DNA of 16,141 nucleotides. Origin: Oscillospiraceae bacterium (lineage in GTDB: Bacteria > Bacillota > Clostridia > Oscillospirales > Acutalibacteraceae). The stretch spans positions 3,051 through 19,191 of the forward strand of contig DNXM01000084.1 of NCBI GenBank assembly GCA_003505905.1, in the 5' to 3' direction. A program made the translations under genes and the position numbers. Under the pieces are notes generated by a model. That model did no database searches and was not told where the DNA came from. It saw only the letters and a program-made list of their open reading frames with translations. Below, piece by piece: positions 1 through 8,077 of this stretch. Position 1 is the first letter of the stretch, and every line of letters begins with the position of its first letter.

Positions 1-2
1 AG

Positions 3-389
3 GGCAGCTGTGCGGCAAGCCACGGCTATCACTATGTTCAGTTCAAGAACACGGGCATGATTCGAGGGCTCGGCAATGCGGAAAAGTGGCTGCATTACAC
101 GGATCTCCTCAACCGTATGCTTGAGGAGGACGACCCTGCGCATGAAGCCTTTTTGAATAAGCTGAAAATCGAAACGACATGGCATTGCGCAACCGCCGTT
201 CGTGCCTTGGCGCATTTTGAAAAAACCGATACAGACGAATACAAAAGGATGAAGCGGTTTCTCACGAAAATGATGCCGAAATTTTTGTGCTGCCGCATTT
301 TGCCGCTGAAAAAACGGCTCGGTGGTTTGCTGACGATGTTTTGCCCAAAAGCGGCGTTTCGGTTGTGGAACCGCAACAGAGGAGGATAA
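3..389 (+). CDS. C-terminal part of a glycosyltransferase, probably family 2 (partial)
   Basis: The reading frame is open from the left edge of the window, so the start and the catalytic GT-A domain lie outside. What remains (about 128 residues) is a basic, helical tail. It resembles the tail of the next gene: both have a D-T-x-E-Y-K-x-x-x-R-F-L stretch followed by a hydrophobic, lysine-rich end. That similarity, with the operon context, is the only ground for calling it a glycosyltransferase of the same kind. Such tails probably hold the enzyme at the inner membrane face, where it would add a sugar to a lipid-linked glycan. The TAA stop at 387-389 lies just before the GTG start of the next gene, so the two are very likely co-transcribed and translationally coupled. 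Confidence 0.7.
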   Translation, partial: GSCAASHGYHYVQFKNTGMIRGLGNAEKWLHYTDLLNRMLEEDDPAHEAFLNKLKIETTWHCATAVRALAHFEKTDTDEYKRMKRFLTKMMPKFLCCRILPLKKRLGGLLTMFCPKAAFRLWNRNRGG

Positions 390-391
390 TT

Positions 392-1363
392 GTGCCGAAG
401 GTATCTGTGATTGTACCCGTGTATCAAGCGGAGAAATATTTGCCTGCCTGTATCAAAAGTCTGAAGGAGCAATCCTTGTCGGATTTTGAGGCTTGGCTGG
501 TGGATGACGGCTCAACCGACAACAGCGGTGCGCTTTGCGATGAGGCGGCGAAATCGGATGAGCGATTCCGTGTGATTCATCAAAAGAATGCAGGCGTCAG
601 CGCCGCACGCAATGCCGCATTGAACGCAGGAACGGGCGAATACTTTTGTTTTGTTGATGCGGATGATACCGTGGATTCGGATTACCTGGAGCTGTTGGTG
701 AAGAATGCACAGCGGGAAAATGCCGTTTTGTCGGCTTGCTTGTTATACCGTGAGAAACGAAATACAGCCCTTGAAGCCGACACCGTCTTCAACCGCAATC
801 AAGCGCTTTTTTCCCTGCTTGATGACCGCCGCGGCATTCGGGGGTTCGCAGGAGGCAAGCTTTATCGAACCGACCGAATGCGGAAAAACAGCATCCGTTT
901 CTGTGAAAAAACAACGCTGTTGGAGGATTTGCTGTTCCATTTTGATTATCTGTCGCAGTGCGCCGAAGGCGATAAGATTGTTTTCACAACGGAAGAGCCT
1001 TACCGTTACATTTCGCATGACGAAAGCGCTTTGACCCAGCGTGACACGGCGAACGAATACAAAGAATCGTGGAATCACACCATTCGGTCGGCGGATATGC
1101 TTATCGAACGGGCGGAGCGGTTCACAAAAACGCTCGATAAAAAAACCGCAGTACAATTGATGCGAACCGTTCATCATTTCAAAGCCGTGCAGTGTGTCAC
1201 ACAGCTGCGGATTTTGGCTCGACACAACCGCATGGATACCGTGGAATACAAAAACTGTCGCCGCTTTTTGCTGCGGCATTTGGTTTCGCTTCTTTTTGAT
1301 AAAAAAATAGCACTTCGCAAAAAAGTCGGCGCAGTTGCCGTGCTGATAATTCCGAAAATTTGA
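392..1363 (+). CDS. Family 2 glycosyltransferase (GT-A fold)
   Basis: Predicted cytoplasmic or membrane-associated glycosyltransferase of 323 residues that transfers a sugar from a nucleotide-sugar to a growing surface glycan. The N-terminus carries the GT2 signature: a V-S-V-I-V-P-V-Y strand at residues 4-11, D38-D39-G-S for nucleotide binding, and the metal-binding D89-A-D-D92 motif. A later L-L-E-D-L-L-F stretch fits the usual catalytic-base region. I chose the GTG at 392 because a strong AGAGGAGGA site lies at 378-386 and the core fold starts directly after it. A longer in-frame ATG at 287 would place about 35 unrelated residues over the end of the previous gene. The C-terminal ~100 residues are helical and basic and resemble the end of the preceding gene, pointing to tandem duplication. 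The sugar specificity cannot be read from the sequence. Confidence 0.92.
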   Translation: MPKVSVIVPVYQAEKYLPACIKSLKEQSLSDFEAWLVDDGSTDNSGALCDEAAKSDERFRVIHQKNAGVSAARNAALNAGTGEYFCFVDADDTVDSDYLELLVKNAQRENAVLSACLLYREKRNTALEADTVFNRNQALFSLLDDRRGIRGFAGGKLYRTDRMRKNSIRFCEKTTLLEDLLFHFDYLSQCAEGDKIVFTTEEPYRYISHDESALTQRDTANEYKESWNHTIRSADMLIERAERFTKTLDKKTAVQLMRTVHHFKAVQCVTQLRILARHNRMDTVEYKNCRRFLLRHLVSLLFDKKIALRKKVGAVAVLIIPKI

Positions 1364-1384
1364 AAAAGCAAGGGAGAAATGAAC

Positions 1385-2488
1385 ATGAGCAAAAGAATCG
1401 GTATTATGACCTTTCACAGAGCTTTGAATTACGGAGCGGTTTTGCAGGCTTTTGCCCTTTCTTATGTGCTCAACCAAAACGGCTTTGACGCACAGCTGTT
1501 GGATTATCACTGCCGAGGCATTGATGATGTTTACCGCCCGTTTCATGCAAACGAGTGTAGTGGTGTTGTCGATAAAGTGAAAAAATTGCTGAAGAGCTTT
1601 CAACTGCTTGAAAAAGGAAAAGGCTTTGCGGCTTTTCGCAGGCAGTACCTGAAGCAGTCCGAACCGATTGCTTCGGCAGACGAATTGAAAAAGGCGGCAC
1701 AAGCGTATGATGTGGTGATTTCGGGCAGCGACCAAGTGTTTGACCCGTGTATTGCGCTGGGCGACCTGTCCTACTTTCTTGACTTTGTTCCCGATGGAGT
1801 CAAAAAGCTTTCCTATGCCGCCAGCTTCGGCGGAATGACGGCGGATTCGGCTTATGCGCCGCAGGTGGCGGAGCTGCTCAAGCGGTTTGAAGCGTTGACC
1901 TTGCGGGAAAAAAGCAGTGTTTCGCTTGTGCGGCAGCTCTGCGGAAAAACGGCAGACACGGTTTTAGACCCGACACTGCTGCTGACAAAAGAGCAGTGGG
2001 CAGGCATGGCACAGCCGCCGAAAAAGGTGCCGCAAAAATATGTGCTGTGTTATGTGATGTGGAATTGCCACTGTGCGCTTGATGAGGCACGCCGCTTGGC
2101 AAAGGAAATCGGCGTTCAGGTGGTTTTGCTGAATCCGACCTTGAAGCAGCAGCTCAACAGTCGGGATTGTGTGCAGTACACCTCCGCTTCACCGCAGGAG
2201 TTTTTGTATCTGATAAAAAATGCCGAAAAGGTCGTTACCACTTCGTTCCACGGCACGGCGTTTTCCGCTGTTTTTGAAAAAGATTTTTACGCAGAAACCA
2301 TATCGCCGAAAACGGCGTCCCGCATCACGGATTTGCTTGACCTGCTCGGGCTTTCGCATCGGCTGCTGCCGTTGACGGAGGAAAAACCGATTGATTGGGA
2401 CGGGGTTCGCCTTGCTTTGGCGGAGGAAAGAAAACGGTCGACGGAAAAGCTGCTCAAAATGTGCGGCGATTCGGCGGAGAAGCCGTGA
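1385..2488 (+). CDS. Polysaccharide pyruvyl transferase family protein
   Basis: Member of the PF04230 family (CsaB/ExoV-like), 367 residues. Characterised members move a pyruvate ketal from phosphoenolpyruvate onto a sugar of a surface or secreted polysaccharide, giving it an acidic group; others in the family have unknown substrates. Family landmarks visible are the N-terminal G-I-M-T-F-H...N-Y-G-A-V-L-Q-A segment, V-V-I-S-G-S-D-Q-V-F in the middle, S-Y-A-A-S-F-G, V-L-D-P-T-L-L-L and T-T-S-F-H-G-T-A near the C-terminus. The start is taken as the ATG at 1385, about 8 bases after AAGGGAG (1370-1376); an ATG at 1379 is too close to that site. The position between a glycosyltransferase and an LCP protein supports a role in glycan decoration. 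Its TGA stop shares one base with a following ATG (TGATG). Confidence 0.9.
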   Translation: MSKRIGIMTFHRALNYGAVLQAFALSYVLNQNGFDAQLLDYHCRGIDDVYRPFHANECSGVVDKVKKLLKSFQLLEKGKGFAAFRRQYLKQSEPIASADELKKAAQAYDVVISGSDQVFDPCIALGDLSYFLDFVPDGVKKLSYAASFGGMTADSAYAPQVAELLKRFEALTLREKSSVSLVRQLCGKTADTVLDPTLLLTKEQWAGMAQPPKKVPQKYVLCYVMWNCHCALDEARRLAKEIGVQVVLLNPTLKQQLNSRDCVQYTSASPQEFLYLIKNAEKVVTTSFHGTAFSAVFEKDFYAETISPKTASRITDLLDLLGLSHRLLPLTEEKPIDWDGVRLALAEERKRSTEKLLKMCGDSAEKP

Positions 2489-2550
2489 TGGAGATTTTTT
2501 TGAAAAACAGCGATATTCCGACTTTACAAAATTTTGGGAGCAAGAAATAA
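2488..2550 (+). CDS. Possible 20-codon ORF bridging two operon genes
   Basis: A tiny open frame of 20 codons fills the gap exactly. Its ATG overlaps the TGA of the pyruvyl transferase gene by one base (TGATG) and its TAA overlaps the ATG of the LCP gene by one base (TAATG). A GGAGA ribosome site lies at 2476-2480, seven bases upstream. The peptide has no recognisable motif. It may be a real small protein, a translational-coupling device that keeps ribosomes moving from one gene to the next, or chance. No conservation evidence is available here, so confidence is low. Confidence 0.3.
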   Translation: MEIFLKNSDIPTLQNFGSKK

Positions 2551-4331
2551 TGACGATGAAGAAAAAAACAACATCCGGTAAAAGAAGTGTTACCCCGTGG
2601 CTATATGTTCTGATTGCGGCAATCGTTGCCGTGGTTGCCGTGGTGGTCGCCTGCATCTTTTTGTTGCACTATACCTATGGCAAGCTGAATATTGTGCCGA
2701 CCTCTGCGGCGGTGAAATACCGTGACGATTGCAAGGTTTCGGAGGATGACGGCTACGGCAGCATTCTCGACACGGCAGGGCTTTCCGATGCCCCGAGCTT
2801 AACCTGCGTCGACGGTGTGGTGAAAATGGAACAGGACGGATACGATAATCCGCACATCACCTATATCTTTACCGGTGAGGAAAAGTGTGAGGATTACGGC
2901 ACCCAACAATGGTATGATTTGTTGGAGCTCGGCAAAAGGTATCCGAATGTCAACGGAGAAAACGGTTGGGTGCGAGTTAATTCCGATTCGTTTTCATTGA
3001 CGGAAGCAGGCTGGTATACGGTTTTTGCCATTTGGTATGAGAACGGCGAAAAACAGTGCATTTCCAGGCAGTTCAACAAGGCCGTTGTTGCGGATAAGGT
3101 TGCGGGTGAGGTTTCCGAAGAAATTTACGAACAGTGGAAAATCAACAAAGACAAGGTTCAGGCAATTAGCGGCACAAAGAATTATCTGTTTGTCGGAACG
3201 GATGTTGAGAACAAAGACGGAACGGAAGAAATGTATTCCGACACTATTTTGCTGGTGACGGTCAATCACACCTCCAAAAAAATCACGACCTCGTTTGTTT
3301 CCAAAGAGTTGTTTGTCTATATCCCCGGCATCGGCTGCTGCCGTTTGACGGATGCTTATTATTACGGCGGCATCGAATTGCTGATTAAAACCGTTGAGGA
3401 AAATCTCGGAATTAAAATTCACAACTATTGCTCGACCGACTACAAGTCCTTCATCCATTTTGTCAATGCGCTGGGCGGCATAAATATTACGATTGCAAAA
3501 AATGAAAACAAGCCGATTAACGCTTATTTGGACAATTATTTTGCACGGTATAAACCGTATGAGGACGCTTCAAAGGAATATATTGAAACGAGCGGCGAAA
3601 TGACCCTTGACGGCTTGCAGGCGCTGGCCTATCTTCGTTATTACGGTTCCAGCGATTTTTCAAGGGGAGCCCGTTATCAAAGCTTCCTGCGTCAGGCAAA
3701 AAAACAAATCGCCAATGTGTCCGTGTGGGCGGTCGTGAACGAGGTGTTTCCGCAGCTTACCACGGATTTGACCTATGATACTTATGTTCATTTGCTGTTT
3801 GATGTTCTGCGTCTTTCCCGTTACGAAGCGAATTTTGATGCCATTCCGTCCGTAGACCGTGTTGCCGAATTCAAGGAGGACGGAAAGCATACGATTTTGC
3901 TTGCGGAAAACGCCGAAACCGAGAAGACCTTGGCGGAAATTTTCCGCATCGGTCAATTCCCCGCATCGCCGATAAATATGTACGATGTTTTGCAAATTGT
4001 CGTGCTCGGCATTCTTGCCGTTTTGTGCTTGGGCATTTTGTACTTGATTTTCCTGCACAAGTACAAGGTGACTTATATTTGCGATGATGAGGCGCATACG
4101 GTCGAAAAAAAAGAAAAGCGTTACCGCTTCCGCAAAGCGGCTCATGTGTATCATCAGCACGTGCTTGATGGCAAGGTAGACGGAATGTATTCCGACAAAG
4201 CCATGCAGCTGTTGTTCCTGGATGAATTCCCGATGCCGTTGAACAATGTGAAGGTTTATGTTCACCTTGAACCGAAAACCGAACCCGAAGCAACAGAGAA
4301 TGCCGAAAAAGAAACGGCAACCGTATCATAA
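2550..4331 (+). CDS. LytR-CpsA-Psr (LCP) family protein with extra N-terminal domain and C-terminal membrane segment
   Basis: 593 residues. LCP proteins act outside the membrane and transfer lipid-linked polymers (teichoic acid, capsule) to peptidoglycan. Here a membrane helix at about 17-41 is followed by an extracellular region (about 47-215) with a beta-rich, Ig-like look that I do not recognise. The LCP core then runs from about 218 to 430: N-Y-L-F-V-G-T-D, S-D231-T-I-L-L-V-T-V-N, F-V-N-A-L-G-G-I, L-A-Y-L-R363 and D369-F-S-R372-G-A-R375. The usual S-R-D element reads S251-K252-E253. A second membrane helix (about 481-503) and a charged cytoplasmic tail of about 90 residues follow, which ordinary LCP proteins lack. 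The start is ATG 2550, nine bases after GGGAG (2536-2540). Its place just before the flippase suggests it handles the glycan of this operon. It may be an active ligase or a divergent sensor-like relative. Confidence 0.85.
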   Translation: MTMKKKTTSGKRSVTPWLYVLIAAIVAVVAVVVACIFLLHYTYGKLNIVPTSAAVKYRDDCKVSEDDGYGSILDTAGLSDAPSLTCVDGVVKMEQDGYDNPHITYIFTGEEKCEDYGTQQWYDLLELGKRYPNVNGENGWVRVNSDSFSLTEAGWYTVFAIWYENGEKQCISRQFNKAVVADKVAGEVSEEIYEQWKINKDKVQAISGTKNYLFVGTDVENKDGTEEMYSDTILLVTVNHTSKKITTSFVSKELFVYIPGIGCCRLTDAYYYGGIELLIKTVEENLGIKIHNYCSTDYKSFIHFVNALGGINITIAKNENKPINAYLDNYFARYKPYEDASKEYIETSGEMTLDGLQALAYLRYYGSSDFSRGARYQSFLRQAKKQIANVSVWAVVNEVFPQLTTDLTYDTYVHLLFDVLRLSRYEANFDAIPSVDRVAEFKEDGKHTILLAENAETEKTLAEIFRIGQFPASPINMYDVLQIVVLGILAVLCLGILYLIFLHKYKVTYICDDEAHTVEKKEKRYRFRKAAHVYHQHVLDGKVDGMYSDKAMQLLFLDEFPMPLNNVKVYVHLEPKTEPEATENAEKETATVS

Positions 4332-4361
4332 AGAATTCCATCGAAAAAAGGAGGTGCTTGG

Positions 4362-5900
4362 GTGACCCGCACGCAAAAATCGTTGAAAAACACCGTGTTT
4401 TCGTTTTCGCTTCAGCTTGTGACCTTGGTGTTTAATTTTGCCATCAAGACGGTCATTGTTAAGCGTCTCGGCATAGAATACAGCGGAATTACAACCCTGT
4501 TTTCGGATGTGCTGGCGATTTTGTCGCTGGCGGAGCTTGGCTTCGGCACGGCGACGGGCTATGCGCTTTACCGACCGCTTCACGAAAATGACGAACAGCA
4601 GGTTTCAACGCTGATTCACTATTACCGAAAAATTTATGTGGTGATTGCCGGCGTGATTTTAGCGGTCGGCTTGGGCGTTATGCCGTTCATCCACAAAATC
4701 GTCAAAAACGCCCCAAATATCAAAGAAAGCATTGCTTTCATTTTCTTTCTGTATGTGATAAAAACCGCAACCTCTTATCTGTTCATTTACAAGGCAACCC
4801 TGCTTGACGCCAATCAGGAAAACAATGTCGTCAGCAAGGTTTCGATGATTTCCACGATAGCGGCTTCCCTGGTGGAGTTTTTTGTGCTGGTTTTCACCGA
4901 AGAATATCTTCTGTACTTGGCGGTTATGATTTTCTTCGTTTTGGCAAAAAATGTTGCCGTTTCGCTTGTGGCGGATACGAAGTTCCCGTTCCTCAAAAAA
5001 GTGAAGCCCAAGCCGCTGAAAAGCGAAGAAAAGCACGAAATCAAACGCAATGTCGGTGCGCTTGCCATTTACAAGGTTTGCGGAACCATGCAGAAAAGCG
5101 TTGACAGCATCATCATTTCATCCTTCCTCGGCACGGCGCAAGTCGGCTTTTTGGCAAATTACCGCCTGCTGTCCGACCATGTTGACACCCTGTTCGGTCA
5201 GTTTATGATTGAAACGAGGTCGAGCATCGGCAATTTGGCAGTCAGCGAAAGCCGAGAGCGTCAGTTCGGCGTGTATTGCCGGTTGTGTATGCTGGCGTTT
5301 TTAATCGGTAATTTTATTGCCGTTTCCCTGTTGGTGCTGGTCAATCCGTTTATCGCCTTGTGGTTGGGAAAGAGCTATTTGCTGGGGCTTGAAATTCCGG
5401 TTGTTTTGGCGGCGGATTTGTACATCATATCCATGACACGCCCGACGGAAAATTTTCGCATTGCCAATTCGCTTTTTGTTCAGGGCAAATACCGTCCGGT
5501 TTACATGACCGTTATCAACATTGTCTTGTCGCTGATTTTCTGCAAATTTTGGGGCATCTTCGGGGTGTTGTTTGCAACGGTTCTGGCTCGTTTGTCAACC
5601 CATGTTTGGTATGACCCGTGGCTGATTAACAAGCACGTGTTCCATCGCTCGTTCCCGAAATATCTCGTTGTGAAGGTGCTTGCCGCCGTGCTTGTCGGCG
5701 TGAACGGCTTTGTCACCTGTTTCCTTGCTTCAAAAATCGAAACGGGAAACCCGTGGCTGGATTTTCTTATCAAGGGTTGTCTTTGTGCCGTTGTGCCGAA
5801 TGCGCTTGCGGTTTTGACCGTTTGCAGAACGAGTGAGTTTAAGGAGCTGCTTGCTTCGGCAAAACGACTTGTGCTGAAAAAAGCGGGACGGAAGGGTTGA
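4362..5900 (+). CDS. Wzx-type polysaccharide flippase (MOP superfamily)
   Basis: Integral membrane protein of 512 residues, the usual length for oligosaccharide flippases, with about 12-14 hydrophobic helices. It would flip undecaprenyl-linked repeat units across the cytoplasmic membrane. The N-terminus has the family look: a basic start, a first helix with N-F-A-I-K-T, then R-L-G-I-E-Y-S-G and L-A-E-L-G-F-G-T-A. The GTG start at 4362 is fixed by a very strong AAAGGAGGT site at 4347-4355 with six bases of spacing; no better in-frame ATG is near. It is the last polysaccharide-assembly gene in the run. No polymerase (Wzy) or initiating transferase is visible in this window, so those are probably upstream or elsewhere. 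Confidence 0.92.
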   Translation: MTRTQKSLKNTVFSFSLQLVTLVFNFAIKTVIVKRLGIEYSGITTLFSDVLAILSLAELGFGTATGYALYRPLHENDEQQVSTLIHYYRKIYVVIAGVILAVGLGVMPFIHKIVKNAPNIKESIAFIFFLYVIKTATSYLFIYKATLLDANQENNVVSKVSMISTIAASLVEFFVLVFTEEYLLYLAVMIFFVLAKNVAVSLVADTKFPFLKKVKPKPLKSEEKHEIKRNVGALAIYKVCGTMQKSVDSIIISSFLGTAQVGFLANYRLLSDHVDTLFGQFMIETRSSIGNLAVSESRERQFGVYCRLCMLAFLIGNFIAVSLLVLVNPFIALWLGKSYLLGLEIPVVLAADLYIISMTRPTENFRIANSLFVQGKYRPVYMTVINIVLSLIFCKFWGIFGVLFATVLARLSTHVWYDPWLINKHVFHRSFPKYLVVKVLAAVLVGVNGFVTCFLASKIETGNPWLDFLIKGCLCAVVPNALAVLTVCRTSEFKELLASAKRLVLKKAGRKG

Positions 5901-5906
5901 CGCATT

Positions 5907-7298
5907 TTGAAAAGCTTTGAAAAAACATATCCGATTATCGGCAGGCTGCTTTTCGGTGTGATGCTTGCACTGCTGCTCACCGCCGTGTTCGGTATGGCCT
6001 GTTTTTCGGTAATGCGGGATACATCCCTTGCCGTGCGCTCGTTTATTTTTCTTTTTGTGCTGCTTTTTGCGCTGATTCTCTATGTTGGGTGCCGGCTGGG
6101 CAAGCACGACAACCAAGGGCAAAAGCGTTTGTTTGAAAGCATGATTGTGCTGTCGTTTTTTTCAACCTTTTTCGGTATGGCGGTCGGCTTTTTCAACGGC
6201 ACGGCGCAGTTGCGTGTGCTGACTCTGACCGTTCAGGTTTTGTCGAACATATTACTGGCGGTTTTTTGGCTGGTCTTTTGGCGCTACCAAAAAAGCAACT
6301 ATCCCCGGTACGATACGGAAATGATTGTGGATTGGATGCTGGTTGTTTATATGTCCATCTACATCCTTTTTTCCTGCATGAATTTTTTCGTGCCCGTTTT
6401 GTTTTCCGTGTCGAGTGACGGCTTTGTTTACTACCGTGCCGATTATTTTACACTTACCTATCTGTCGCTGTGGTATCTGTTTTACATCGGCTATGTTTTC
6501 ACCCGTAAGTGCAGTGGGCGCATTAAGCTGACCTTGAGCAGTTATGTGCTGTTTCCGCTGACGCTGAATGCGGCGGCGTTTCTGCTGTTTCAAAATGCCG
6601 ATTTTCAAAACCTTTATCATCCGCTGAACAACCTTTGTTTTTTGATTCCGCTTTATTTGATTTACTTCAATTTGCATATCGAAAACTCACGGAAGTTAGC
6701 GCAGCAGCGGGAGGAGCTGACAGCGGCAAGAATTAACCTGATGGTGTCGCAAATTCAACCGCATTTCATTTACAATTCGCTCACGGCGATTATTGATTTG
6801 ATTGACAAAAGCCCCGAGCAGGCGAAGGAGAGTATAGTGGATTTTTCGGACTATCTGCGTGTGAATTTGGATTCGCTCAAGGAGGTTCGTTTGATTCCGT
6901 TTGATAAAGAATTGCAGCATTGCAAAACCTATTTGCGCTTTGAACAGCTTCGCTTTGAAAACATTACGGTGAACTATGATATTCGGGTATCAAGCTTTCT
7001 TCTGCCTGCGCTGACGGTTCAGCCGCTGGTCGAAAACGCCGTCAAGCACGGCATCTCCAAAACGGGCGCCGGCGGAACGGTCACCATAGCAACCGAAGAA
7101 ACGCAGGGTGCCGTTCAAATTCTTATTTCGGATGACGGAGTCGGCTATGATGCCGCAGAAATCACGGACGGTGTTCATGTCGGGCTTGACAATGTGCGAA
7201 AGCGTCTGGCGGATTTGTGCGGCGGCAAGCTGGAGATAAAAGGCGAAAAGAATGTGGGAACGCTTGTGACGGTCACCTTGCCGAAAGAGGGAGTGTAG
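5907..7298 (+). CDS. Membrane sensor histidine kinase, LytS/YehU-like (His_kinase PF06580 + HATPase)
   Basis: 463 residues. The N-terminal ~255 residues form about eight closely spaced hydrophobic helices with short loops and no large extracellular domain, so the signal is probably sensed in the membrane. A short coiled linker leads to the phosphoacceptor segment Q-P-H286-F-I-Y-N-S-L, typical of PF06580 kinases. The ATPase domain shows Q-P-L-V-E-N377-A-V-K-H-G (N box) and D409-D-G-V-G413 (G1 box). I use the TTG at 5907, ten bases after GAAGGG (5891-5896), because the first membrane helix needs these residues; the next ATG at 5961 would cut into it. It starts seven bases after the flippase stop and ends five bases before its response regulator, so the kinase pair is likely co-transcribed with the glycan genes. 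Confidence 0.9.
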   Translation: MKSFEKTYPIIGRLLFGVMLALLLTAVFGMACFSVMRDTSLAVRSFIFLFVLLFALILYVGCRLGKHDNQGQKRLFESMIVLSFFSTFFGMAVGFFNGTAQLRVLTLTVQVLSNILLAVFWLVFWRYQKSNYPRYDTEMIVDWMLVVYMSIYILFSCMNFFVPVLFSVSSDGFVYYRADYFTLTYLSLWYLFYIGYVFTRKCSGRIKLTLSSYVLFPLTLNAAAFLLFQNADFQNLYHPLNNLCFLIPLYLIYFNLHIENSRKLAQQREELTAARINLMVSQIQPHFIYNSLTAIIDLIDKSPEQAKESIVDFSDYLRVNLDSLKEVRLIPFDKELQHCKTYLRFEQLRFENITVNYDIRVSSFLLPALTVQPLVENAVKHGISKTGAGGTVTIATEETQGAVQILISDDGVGYDAAEITDGVHVGLDNVRKRLADLCGGKLEIKGEKNVGTLVTVTLPKEGV

Positions 7299-7303
7299 AG
7301 GGA

Positions 7304-8065
7304 ATGAAAGTGTTGGCGCTGGATGATGAACGCCCGGCTTTGGCGGTGTTGGAAAAGGCGGTTGCCGCCGCCTTGCCCGAGGCGGAAATCAAAAGCTTCC
7401 TTTTGCCCGAGCAGGCGTTGGAATACCTTCAAAATCATGTTGCGGATGTTATTTTTTGCGATTTTGTTATGCCGGGCATGAACGGCATTGAATTCGGCAA
7501 ACGGGTCAAATCGGTTTTGCCGAAGGTGAACATCGTTTTCGTTACGGGCTACGGTGAATATGCCGTGGAAACCATCAACACGCTTGCGCCGCAGGGTTAT
7601 ATTGTGAAGCCTGTGTCCAAGGCGAAAATTCAGGCGGTGCTGGGCAATTTGTCGTTCGGAAGCAAAAAGACGGGGCTGTATGTTCGGGCGTTCGGCAACT
7701 TTGATTTGTTTTTTGACGGAGTTCCCGTTGGGTTCAAAATCAAAAAGGCAAAGGAGCTTTTGGCATATTTGGTGGATTGCGCAGGCACCTGCACCCGCAG
7801 AGAACTGACTGCCGTGCTGTATGAGGACAAAGAGGAGAGCAATGCCGTGCGCTATCTGGCGGATGCGGTTAAGTGCCTGTCGGAAACGCTCAACAGCATC
7901 GGTGCCCCAAAAGTGTTTGTGAGAAAATTCAATTCCTATTCGGTGGATTTTCACTATTTTTCGTCCGATATTCGGGAATACGAAGACGGCAACTTGAATT
8001 TGTTTCAGGGAGAATACATGGCGCAGTACTCTTGGGCGGAATACAAGCACGGGAATTTTTTATAA
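7304..8065 (+). CDS. Response regulator with receiver and SARP-type winged-helix output
   Basis: 253 residues. The receiver domain (about 1-118) has acidic residues D7-D8, phosphoacceptor D53 in F-C-D-F-V-M-P-G-M-N-G, T81 and K102-P: a complete phosphorylation site. Residues about 123-230 read as an OmpR/SARP-type winged helix (F-G-N-F-D-L-F-F-D-G start, K-A-K-E-L-L-A-Y-L-V-D helix). The end resembles only the first part of a bacterial transcriptional activator (BTAD) domain, with F-Q-G-E-Y-M...Y-S-W-A-E-Y, and then stops. LytS-like kinases more often pair with LytTR regulators, so this combination is notable. The ATG at 7304 keeps the normal receiver start; the nearest good Shine-Dalgarno (AAAGAGGG, 7285-7291) is 12 bases away, and GTG 7310 with AGAGGG at 7297-7302 is an alternative. 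A likely target is the surface protein gene directly downstream (inference). Confidence 0.88.
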   Translation: MKVLALDDERPALAVLEKAVAAALPEAEIKSFLLPEQALEYLQNHVADVIFCDFVMPGMNGIEFGKRVKSVLPKVNIVFVTGYGEYAVETINTLAPQGYIVKPVSKAKIQAVLGNLSFGSKKTGLYVRAFGNFDLFFDGVPVGFKIKKAKELLAYLVDCAGTCTRRELTAVLYEDKEESNAVRYLADAVKCLSETLNSIGAPKVFVRKFNSYSVDFHYFSSDIREYEDGNLNLFQGEYMAQYSWAEYKHGNFL

Positions 8066-8077
8066 AATATTCAAAAA

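Noticed and set aside
287..391. Upstream extension of the second glycosyltransferase to ATG 287
   Set aside because: It would overlap the end of the first gene by about 100 bases and put unrelated residues before the GT2 core. The GTG at 392 has a strong ribosome site at ideal distance.
743..1735. 330-codon open frame on the - strand
   Set aside because: It covers parts of two well-supported + strand genes and has no recognisable domain or start signal; a shadow of biased codon use.
2391..2549. Upstream extension of the LCP protein to ATG 2391
   Set aside because: It overlaps the pyruvyl transferase gene and puts a charged stretch before the membrane helix; ATG 2550 has a properly spaced GGGAG.
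7175..8050. 291-codon open frame on the - strand
   Set aside because: Antisense to the response regulator; no motif and no ribosome site.
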